10,114 nucleotides of DNA, taken from assembly GCA_028565715.1 (NCBI GenBank), contig JAOXYC010251899.1:1-10114 (forward strand), written 5' to 3'. The notes under the pieces are model-generated. The model did not search any database and was not told the origin of the DNA. It saw only the letters and a list, made by a program, of their open reading frames with translations. Position 1 is the stretch's first letter; every line of letters starts with the position of its first letter. Made by a program: the position numbers and the translations under genes. The stretch is from Phoronis pallida. Lineage: Eukaryota; Phoronida; Phoronidae. Below are positions 1 to 8,300 of this stretch, piece by piece.

Positions 1-1144
1 TTTTGAACAACAATTGTCAAATGAGGTAATTTTTTGACGGATTGGTAATGTTTTTGGGACGTATAACATTTTTTTTTGTTAGTCAACTTTTTGAGAATAT
101 CACTGACAAATCGGAAGTGTCCCGATTTCACATCTTGAAAGGTTGGCAACTATGCATTACTTCCATAAACTGATAAACGCCGAGTGGAGTTGTTTATTGT
201 GAGTTATATTATGAAACAGACTTATGGTTATTTTTGTATTCGCACACCCTGACATGTTGAGTGTTGAGTGTCGGCTACAGCGAAAGTTGCTGTTGCTGTG
301 ACTGTGTTGGCTGTGGCAGTCTCTGTCAACAGTGGTCTGTTAAAAAGGGCATGGAAACCGAAAAAAAACATCGATTTGAACATTCAGAGTTTGCTAATAA
401 ATGTTGTTATAGATTGGTGCTTTGTATAATTTAAAGTCGCTTTCGTAAGTTTTGAAATTCTGTGTTTAGAAATAACCACTTTTCTTAGCGCATAAAGATT
501 TCATAAAATAGACTCATATCATGAAGACGACATCAATCGAACAATGCAACTTGCAAGTGTTTACGCGCAATGAAATGCAAACGATTGTCTTTTATTTTTT
601 GTCGTGATATTTGCTGAAACTAGTTAAATTTCCGGGAGAGCAAATATAAATCTGGTTTGTCTCACTTCAAACGACGTGTTTGTTCAAGTTTTCTAGTTTT
701 TTTTTACTTAGTCGGTTGTCCAATGCCATGGATTGGACAAACAGAACGATATATATGATGGCAATGTCTGAAAAAGGCTATAAAGCGTTCTATGCCTCTT
801 TAAGTGGTGACTGATGGCGTCGACAGTGCCAGTCAAACGATCACCCGATAAACAGTGAACTGTAAATGAGGCAAATGAGCCTGTGCCATTGACTTACCAT
901 AAAATGACTTTTGCTTGATACGCAGGATGCGAGGCCTCTTGCTCTTACCAATAAACTTTCATTACACTTAGCGGCTAAGTTAGCCCCCGCTAAGTTGACA
1001 CGATCGCCAAGATAACACAGATAACACTTAACACAGAATCTGACCAGCTGACAAGATATCAATTTTTGCATGTGAGTAACACTGATAATTTTCACTGGTG
1101 AATAAAAGTAACTTTTGCCTCCTTACTTTATTTTTCCTTTACAG
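1..1144 (+). other. Intron 1 of the PPIL1 gene (partial, 5' end outside window)
   Basis: This stretch precedes the first recognisable PPIL1 exon and ends in a good acceptor: a pyrimidine-rich tract from about 1117 followed by ACAG at 1141-1144. The exon after it begins with the last base of a split codon, so a coding exon must lie upstream. I looked for the conserved Trp-Gln-Pro start and a Leu-Glu-Thr-Ser end followed by a donor, and found neither here. The DNA is AT-rich with T runs and no convincing ORF. A perfect GTAAGT donor-like site sits at 445-450 without a coding exon before it. That the whole stretch is intron is inference from the missing first exon. Confidence 0.65.
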
Positions 1145-2593
1145 TATGGGTAAAATTGAATTTGAGTTGTACTGGAAGCATGCCCCAGAGACATGTCGTA
1201 ACTTTGCAGAGTTGTCGAGACGTGGATATTATAATGGGGTCAAGTTTCACAGAGTAATCAAGGATTTCATGATGCAGGGCGGCGACCCTACTGGAACTGG
1301 TAAATGTTGTATTTTACTTTTAATTTGATCTTAAAAGATTTCTTATTTTGCAATTGCTTTGTTAATATCTTTGTTTTTAACCTGATTGTGTGTAGTTTGA
1401 AGTCCCCTTTGAATAAATAAATAATTATAACATTCGAACTAAGACACGGTAGTACCGGTAAGTAATTTCATTTTTATTGTCAAGAATTTTGTATTAAGGT
1501 GATTATCTATTCTGAATTGAATTTTTTATCTTGCAGGGCGTGGTGGAGCATCAATTTATGGAAAAGAATTTAAGGATGAAATTTCAAGGGATCTCAAACA
1601 CACAGGTTAGGACTGTGAAACCTTTATTGTGTAGTCCTTCAACCATGTTGCTTAAACGCATACATCGCTACTTACGAACTTTTTGTCGAAGTATCAATTA
1701 TTGAAATATGACGTTTTCATCCTTTTCTTTAACACAGTTTGATAATTTTTTGTTGCCAATATGTGTTACTACCTTCATTCTTTATCGATAACACAAAGTT
1801 AATACGTTACAGTTGATCTCAGTTATCTTGTCACCCGAAAGATGTTTCATCAAGTCGCATAGGCGGCCTGAATAGAGCAAAGGTAGTTATTTGTTCATAT
1901 GAATGTAAGGATGCAATTTATAACAACAATTCCAATGCAATTAACCTCATTCAATAGTTGATGATTTCACATTCGTAAGTAGCGATGTATAACTTTAACA
2001 ATTTGAAATGGGGCTTCAGAGATAATTGTCTCGAAGTATTTCTTTAAAATTCAAATAATCAATAAGTAAATAAAAACCTGAATATCTCATATTTGTAAGT
2101 TTATATTTAAACTAATAATCATTAGGTCAACCCCATCAACACACAATGGTTTGGAGCTCTAAAATTAAATAGCTCATTTTTTCAAAATACACAATTAATA
2201 AATCAAGTGAAGCAGTTTTAACTTGACCATTTAAGTTAGGTCTCAGCCATGTTATAAACATAGCTTCTTTGAGTTTAAGACTGAGAATTATTATACATAC
2301 TTTTCATTAATATTCATAATATTCAGTCCTTATCCCTTTTCTCACCAAATTCATGTTTATTTCTCTTTGCAGGAGCTGGCATTCTTTCCATGGCAAACAG
2401 TGGCCCTGACTCAAATGGTAGTCAGTTCTTTGTGACGCTGTCCCCCACTCAGTGGTTGGATGGAAATCATTCTATATTCGGTCGTGTGTGCGAGGGGATG
2501 GAAACTGTGAGACGTGTCAATATGGTCGAGACGGACAATAATGATAGACCTGTAGATGAAGTGAAAGTTATTAGAGCCTTTATCAACAGCTAG
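1145..2593 (+). CDS. PPIL1: PPIL1, spliceosomal peptidyl-prolyl cis-trans isomerase (cyclophilin type), 5'-partial; exons 1145-1299, 1537-1605, 2373-2593
   Basis: A single-domain nuclear cyclophilin that isomerises X-Pro bonds. In the known family it joins the activated spliceosome through SNW1/SKIP. The three exons encode 147 residues after a split Ser codon, starting [14 protein letters not shown] and ending VIRAFINS then TAG. The length matches human PPIL1 exactly after its first 19 residues. The catalytic set is complete: Arg in FHRV, Phe/Met/Gln in FMMQGG, Ala in MANSGP, Phe in GSQFF, and Trp, Leu and His in WLDGNH. Splice sites are canonical: ACAG before 1145, GTAAAT at 1300, TTGCAG before 1537, GTTAGG at 1606, TTTGCAG before 2373. 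The junctions restore Gly codons at both inner joins, with introns of 237 and 767 bases. There is no frameshift or internal stop, so it looks functional. The missing piece is the N-terminal exon; Met at 1146 is an internal residue in the family, not the usual start. Confidence 0.95.
1652..1998. mobile_element. MITE candidate with TTAA flanks in PPIL1 intron 3
   Basis: A 19-bp perfect inverted repeat, ATACATCGCTACTTACGAA at 1660-1678 and its reverse complement at 1972-1990, bounds about 330 bases of AT-rich DNA. Both arms continue outward to a TTAA (1652-1655 and 1995-1998). They continue inward with weaker similarity, including a TCAAYTATTGAA-like block near 1695 and 1950, so each arm is about 50-55 bp. 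TTAA on both sides is the target duplication of piggyBac-type elements, but the ends do not show the usual piggyBac terminal triplets, so the superfamily is uncertain. It has no ORF and is non-autonomous. It lies between PPIL1 exons and leaves both splice sites untouched. Confidence 0.6.
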
Positions 2594-2835
2594 ACTCTGG
2601 CTGGTTGTGTATGACATTGAATAAAAGGCTCGGATTTAATCATGCCATTGGTCAGACGATGAATGACTGTGTATAGCAGCAGAAGACCACAATATATTGA
2701 TGCTTTGTCTCACAAATTATAAATGTTGGACTAAATGTCATCATGTGCAGAATCAAAAGTTAAAAGAGAGTTCGATGAATATTGTATACTGTTTATAGTG
2801 AAATAAACTAAGAGTTTTACACCCTTCTTGTTCTG
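2594..2835 (+). terminator. PPIL1 3' UTR with two poly(A) signals
   Basis: After the TAG stop there are two AATAAA hexamers, at 2620-2625 and 2802-2807. The second is followed by a T/GT-rich stretch (CTTCTTGTTCTGTTTT, from about 2824), the usual arrangement for cleavage 10-30 bases after the signal, so it is the better main site. The first would give a 3' UTR of only about 40-50 bases. Use of either site is inference; the hexamers are seen directly. Confidence 0.6.
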
Positions 2836-3456
2836 TTTTAAAAGTAAAATTGTAAAGTTAAAAACTTTGACGAATACATCGGTAATATAGATAAAAACTG
2901 TCAAAAATTGGCTGTTTTAAAAGTGGTGCTGCACTCTGTTGCTTTCCTTCCCGGCTTTCTGTAAAGCAAAGATATGGCCTATGTTTAGTAAAATTTCACT
3001 CCTTGATGCTATTTTCACAAAAACTATATTATAATTGCTTGTAAGAAAATGTTTTTTGCTAACAGCAAATTTTATAGTTATTGAAAAATCTAATTTTTCC
3101 AATGTTTTTTATATTTGGGGTTCCTTTTAATACATCAATGCTGTTTATAGATATTTTGTTACTCTTAAAGTAGTTACCTTACTAACATAAAAGATAAATT
3201 TGGAGTGCTTGCTGTTTCTTTACTTTCGCATGTTCACAGTTGCATTCATAAAACTGTCCTTGACCACAGAGGAATTGGAATGTTTATATATATTATATAT
3301 GAGGCTTATATTGTGTATAACTACAAAGGTATTAAACTGTTTTTAATTGTCTCAGCACTCATGTTTGGGACTCGTTAGATAAAACTGCAAGACCTTAATG
3401 CTTTTTTGATGGTAAAAGTATGGTAAACCTCTTAATGAGCAACTGTTTGTGAAGTA
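2836..3456. other. Intergenic AT-rich spacer
   Basis: No exon, RNA gene or clear repeat is visible between the PPIL1 poly(A) region and the transposon that starts at 3457. There is a short TATATATATTATATAT run near 3284-3299. The single open frame of about 60 codons on the minus strand lacks any recognisable motif and is rejected as coding. Confidence 0.5.
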
Positions 3457-5199
3457 CAGGGTGGTCAAATAAATGACCCATTTTGTTATGAAACAATTTC
3501 TACAAAAATTAAAGAATTTTCTTTACATTTTGCCAAATTGTGCTAGACACTTTTTACTTTTTTTATACAAAAAGGAATTAAAAAAAAGGATTTTACCTTG
3601 ATTTTTCTTTAATTTAGAATGAAATTGTCAATTTCAGCCAAATGCTGAGGTATGAAGCTTCAAAAAAGAAAACTTTCATAAAAAAACAAAATTTAAGAAA
3701 ATTTTAGCTTTAAAATTCAATATTTCCAAAACTAAAAAATTTAGAAAAATTTTGAGACCCATTTCCCTTCAATACACAATGTAGACTATAGTAAAAAAAC
3801 AAAAAAAACATGGGTCATATAGTGTGTATTGTTCCTGAGATCCTTGTTCAGGAAATAAACTGATTTTTTTAAGTAAAAAATTGGTCACATGACCAAACTC
3901 AATTTTTTTAATTAAAAGGTAACCAATAGATTCCAAATTGATTCACCTTTCAGAAAATATACAATGTTGTTGGCAAAAAATAAACGATATTTCTTGTACG
4001 TCATGAAATCTGATCCCCAGTCACTAAGGTTCACACTTACGTTAACATAATTTTTACAAATGTTGAAAAAATCATCCATTTTTTGCCAAGTACGCGAATT
4101 GCATGTGACCGTACACTAAAAAGATATATTTAAAAAAAACCCCATTTTATCTCTGTTTTAAAGATATTGTCTCCTCGTTGGTGAGGATCTGGGGTCAAAA
4201 TCCAAATCAACTAGAATTTTTGTGTATGGGTCTCTGATGAATATAATAAACTTGCATCAAAAATCTGTAACGGGTGATTTGAGAGCTTCTTATCCTAAAC
4301 AAGTCTAACCTAGTCTGAAGAGAGTGTTAGATTTGGATACAAAAAGCTCCCAAAAGCCCTTTTAATTTTTTTTTTTTTTTTTACTATGATGCAAGTTGTT
4401 GGCAAAAAGTAAATGTTCATTAAAGGACTCTTACACAAAATTTCTAGTTGATTTGAATTTTGATGCCAGATCGAGGTCGGAGACTCCAACGAGGAGACAT
4501 TATCTTTAAATAATTTAAGAAAAAGTTTTTTTCGGCTGGCCAAGTACTGCTACCAACCCTACTTTACTTCTTATCAACGAACTACTGTTAAAATAGCAAT
4601 TATTTTTCAAAGGTTATTGTTAGTCCTTAAGAATAACATTTAAGGGCCTTTAAGATACTGTCTTTACTAAGATGCAGGTTAATTATATTCATCAAAGGAC
4701 TCGCACACAACTTTCTAGTTGATTTGAATTTTGACACCAGTTCCTCACCAACGAGGAGACAGTATCTTTAAGCACTAAAGTGACCGAAATCTAAACAAAG
4801 GAAAAAAATGGGATCTTTTAAGTGGAAATCGTTGACCATTAATTATTCAAGGTCAGTTGCCTTACCTTTGTCAAACATTGGTCATTTTATTAAAAACTAA
4901 AAATCAAAATACTCAAAAAGGTTTTTTTCTGTACAATCTAACATAATTAGTAGAAATTATTAAAGGGAGATTGTGTGATGTCAGAAGATGAAGGTGAACA
5001 GCAGTGCCGGGCTAGAATTAAAGGTGAAATTTGAAACTAAAATACCTCAATAAAATCATGTTTTTGAAACATTTTTTTTCTTCAAATATGTTTGCATGTA
5101 TCAGGCACAACTAGGCAACATTTCAAGGTAATTATTCAATTTTTGAAGACTTTTTAGTTATTCTAAAACAAAATGTGTCGTTTTTTCTTGACCACCCTA
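3457..5199. mobile_element. Non-autonomous DNA transposon, about 1.74 kb, AGGGTGGTCAA termini
   Basis: The left end reads CAGGGTGGTCAA (3457-3468). The right end is its inverted partner TTGACCACCCT (5188-5198), giving 11 perfect terminal bases. Inside these the arms stay similar with gaps for about 95 bp: both carry ATTTTGTT, ACAAAAATT or TCAAAAATT, then a TTGCC-to-TTGTGC block (near 3530 and 5105). The interior is very AT-rich with homopolymer runs and has no transposase-like ORF. The left flank is TA, as expected for Tc1/mariner-like insertion, and many such elements begin CAGGG. However, the right flank reads ATGG, so a TA duplication is not cleanly preserved and the superfamily is only suggested. 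Confidence 0.65.
4157..4772. repeat. Three related repeat units in opposite orientations inside the 1.74-kb element
   Basis: Unit A (about 4157-4260) reads forward with AAAGATATTGTCTCCTCG, a TCAAATCAACTAGAA-like core and GATGAATATAAT. Units B (about 4381-4510) and C (about 4648-4772) carry the same blocks inverted: TCTAGTTGATTTGAATTTTG, then CAACGAGGAGACA and TATCTTTAA. Unit C is itself bounded by a 16-bp inverted repeat with one mismatch (4648-4663 and 4757-4772, core AAGATACTGTCT), so it looks like a complete 125-bp foldback MITE. A and B would then be diverged copies. A further fragment, GTTGTTGGCAAAAAATAAA near 3966, is shared with B (near 4395). Confidence 0.65.
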
Positions 5200-5354
5200 T
5201 GGATTCTAATGATCTTGTTGTGCACACCGGCCTCAAATAAATCCCTTGCTATCACCACATCGCATCTTAATTGGGAATGTTCGATTAACGGAGAGGTGCA
5301 AAATTTGGTATATTCTGCTTTTCAAGTGACGATACTCACATCGATATAAGAAAT
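5200..5354 (+). promoter_or_regulatory. Putative proximal promoter and 5' UTR of the secreted-protein gene
   Basis: A TATA-like TATATT at 5309-5314 lies about 40 bases before the first ATG at 5355, which would place a start site near 5335-5340 and leave a very short leader. An in-frame TAA at 5286-5288 lies upstream with no other ATG between, and position -3 of the ATG is A, a good context. The 1.74-kb transposon ends only about 155 bases upstream of the ATG, so regulatory sequence might derive from it or lie beyond it. The promoter call is weak. Confidence 0.3.
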
Positions 5355-8300
5355 ATGACACCTATATTTCAAGCGGTCGTGTTTTTCATTATTGTGTCTA
5401 TGCCAGGACATGAGGCAGCAACACCTTTCCCCGGAATGACACTTACGTAAGTAAAGGTATCATGTCAAAATAAGTTTAGACCATGTGTTTCTTTGTTCTG
5501 CAATGTTGTTGACATAAAGTGACAGAAAACCAAGTGGCATAATGTCAACCGCGTAGTCGGCACGAAAAGCACTAAATATAAATACTTTTTAAGGTTAGCG
5601 TACGAAATTGTGTTGTTCAAATTATAAAACTGAGTTGACTTGGTTGTGGAAGCTGTTCCCAAAATGTTCCTGTCTGCGTTTTAGGGCCTGTGCTATTATA
5701 GTTCGTACAGTAAAATTCTTTAATAGCAAAAAGACAATTTTGGACCTATTAGTTTGTACTGAAATGTGCGAACTATTCTAAGAGAATTAACCGTAGTTTT
5801 ACTAGTTTACAACGCTTACCTCAGTGAACTTGGAAGTATATTTACATTACAAATACTACTAGACGTAGTTTTTGTGCGAAAGACTATTAGAGAATCTACC
5901 GCAATCATGATAAACAAAATGTTGTACGGCCAACAGTTCAAAAGAATAGAATAGAATTGAAATATCTTTATTTTACCAGACATATCCTAGTATTGCAAAA
6001 CAATACGAAAACAATTAATAAGGAACACTTCCAAAAGATCATAGTATTCGCTAGAATGAAACGGACCTAGCAAATACAAATAATTTATATAACTTGCAGG
6101 GCCGTAGCTACCATTGAGACAGAGGAGGCAGCTGCCTCCTCTGAAATTTGAAAAAAAAATTAAATATGTGTGGTACATAATGCTCAAATAGCTCTAAATA
6201 CCTCTAAATTATGCACAAAACCTAACATTTTCTTGGGGAGCTTACAGCGCCCCCCAACCCCTCAGCTGGTATTCCGCTCGTTACGCCCGCTTCACTCGCA
6301 AATGCCTCCTCCACTTTCACAGTGGCGTATCTGTACAGATTGCAAAACCGGATGTTGCCCCTATAACAACCAATTTCTGTACGCGTTGTGTGTTTAGATG
6401 TGATTTAACAACCCGAAACTGTACGAAACAAAAAGAACCCAAAACTGTACTCCCAATCAATTTGCACACAACGCGTACATATATTGGTTGTTATAGGGGC
6501 AACATCCGGTTTTGCAATCTGTACAGATACGCCACTGTGACTTTTAAAGGTTGCCTACGGGCCTGATAAGAAACAATAAAATTAACACATAAATTTCAAC
6601 TATGTATTTTAACAATGTTTGTACAAACAAATACAACTAAACGTGGGGCGGGATTGACAGGGTATGCAGAGAAAGGGGACTCAAATTCCATTAAGGAAAT
6701 ATTTATATTAGTTATTAAATTAAAGCTCAGGTGAAATTATATGACACTTTTAATTATGACGGTTGCGTGCAAAACAATTGGGTATAGTACAAATTGCATA
6801 GTAGTTATCTATAATTTTACTTTTAGAAGAGTTTAGAAAACGGTTTAAAGAATGCGTTTTGAATTTATTCAAGACTATATGTGGTAAATAATTGGTATTT
6901 ATTAAATGTATAGACATTTTTGGGATTGTTTTCTATGATACTCTGTACCTTAGAATTGGTATCCTTTGACAAGTAATCGGAATTTGACAATTAAACTCCT
7001 TGAGCTGTTTGGGAGGAAATACATGTCTTTGTAACTGTATATTATTTGATGTCAAAGGAAAGTTTGTGAAATACAAATGGTACTGATTTATTCATAAAGT
7101 GATAATATAATTTAAAGCAGGCAATATGAAAAATGTCAACAAAAAACAGCAAGTTTTACATGGTCAAGGTAATTTGCTTTTGCAACACTTCGAATTGCTC
7201 TTTTTTGAATTAGTGGAATCCGGAAGAAACTGTTAAACCCCTAAACAGTGACACAATATGAAAGATGTGAAACAAATAAAGAATTCTATAATACATGTAG
7301 TTTTTAAACTAAAGTATGGGACACGTAGGCCTCATTAATCAAATTAACTACATAGTAAATCAACTTTCTTTTTTCTTTTACTAGACCCCCGGAATGCATG
7401 TGCCATTGTGGTTGTGAGTGGCACATTGGCGGTCGTGTTTTTCACTTGGGGGATAATTGCCAGGCCCCTTCTGGTTGGCACTACGATTGTAGCAGAACAC
7501 AATACCCAAGCTGTTGTGATAGAATATGCAAAAAGAATGCTGAAAGTCGGGTGCGCAGTTCAAATGTTTGTAGCTTGTATGGTCCAACATCAAGAAGTTT
7601 TTCTTCGGTGTCCGTCTCCATCTCTGAAAATAGCTGTAGAACCGATAGCAGAGTGTCCACAACTCATTCACATCCAACGTGCTGCTATACTCCGTAAGTT
7701 AATTCACCTATAACGTTACTGTCTCGATGTGTTAAACCATTCAAGGACATCTTTAAAGAGTGTTCAAACCTGGATTTTATACAGATCGTTAACAGTTTCA
7801 AATTTTAACTGTAGTCCAGTATTTCAGAAAAGGATGTAGTGTAATTTCTTTAGAAAATAAAAGATCATATTTAACTTGATCGTTCAAGCGAGTTTTTGAC
7901 TACTTTCAAAGCTCAGACGTCTTGTTAATTTATTCAAGCCCAGTTTATACCTTTTACGATGGTCTTACTAATGCAATTGAGCAACCGAATAATTGTTCGA
8001 TTTCAGTTTCGTACATGCTTTAACTTAAAAAAAGAAAACCTTTCAAATACTTCTGAACATAGGCCCTACTGGCATGCACCAAATCCTGTTCCACTAAGCG
8101 AACCCGGCTTGAAGGCCTACACTCTTAATTTTTGTTCAGGCAAGTGTGGGGCTCTCTTGATCATTACTAAAATCATTTAACTAAAATTTTTGGCGCGACG
8201 ATGCTCATGATAATTACCAAATCTGCTATTTTTCGTAGGTGCCCTTGCAAACTGTTGTACCGTCGAGGATACGCGGAGTCTTCTTTAAAAATTGACGTAA

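Larger units (their letters stand above)
6097..6565. mobile_element. hAT-like MITE (host element of a nested insertion)
   Basis: The left end reads CAGGGCCGTAGCTACC (6097-6112). The right end reads GGTTGCCTACGGGCCTG (6549-6565), its imperfect inverted partner. CAGGG-type termini with a G/C-rich first 15 bp are typical of hAT elements. Removing the nested 222-bp insertion plus one 5-bp duplicate leaves about 242 bp, a usual MITE size, with no ORF. The flanking octamers are ATAACTTG and ATAAGAAA, which share only the first four bases, so an 8-bp target duplication is not intact. The local GC-rich patch near 6240-6310 belongs to this element. Confidence 0.6.
5447..7384 (+). other. Intron 1 of the secreted-protein gene
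   Basis: Bounded by a perfect GTAAGT donor at 5447-5452 and a strong acceptor, a run of pyrimidines from about 7364 ending in CTAG at 7381-7384. It contains the nested hAT-like and foldback elements (6097-6565). Outside those, 5453-6096 and 6566-7364 are AT-rich without convincing exons. A partial direct repeat beginning GTGCGAA occurs at 5766 and again at 5874. Confidence 0.7.

Noticed and set aside
590-625. GTCGTGATATTTGCTGAAAC as PPIL1 exon 1 (reads VVIFAET)
   Set aside because: It superficially resembles the VYLETS end, but there is no Trp-Gln-Pro upstream and no donor in phase 2; the next codons reach a TAA.
841-1095. Minus-strand open frame of 84 codons
   Set aside because: No motif, and it overlaps the predicted intron; a chance frame.
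1098-1144. ATG at 1098 as the start of the PPIL1 protein
   Set aside because: The translated stretch before MGKIEF is the pyrimidine tract and acceptor of an intron and has no similarity to the family N-terminus.
2411-2617. Minus-strand frame opposite the last PPIL1 exon
   Set aside because: It is the antisense shadow of a conserved coding exon.
4310-4543. Minus-strand open frame inside the 1.74-kb element
   Set aside because: It runs through poly-A/T and through repeat unit B; the lysine run comes from a T homopolymer. Not a transposase.
5766-5954. Plus-strand 62-codon frame in intron 1 of the secreted-protein gene
   Set aside because: Composed of repeat-like sequence, no splice signals and no recognisable motif.
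6170-6397. Plus-strand 75-codon frame
   Set aside because: It crosses the junction of the hAT-like element and the nested foldback, so it is an artefact of transposon sequence.
6089-6573. 8-bp target duplication for the hAT-like element
   Set aside because: ATAACTTG and ATAAGAAA agree at only four positions, so it is not claimed as a preserved duplication.
7381-7713. Other open frames over exon 2 (minus 7381-7677, plus frame from 7408)
   Set aside because: Only the frame from 7386 joins exons 1 and 3 in phase and shows the cysteine pattern; the others are shadows.
8139-8145. CAG|GCAAGT as a GC-AG donor for the optional exon
   Set aside because: A good consensus, but the resulting 77-base exon would shift the frame of exon 3.
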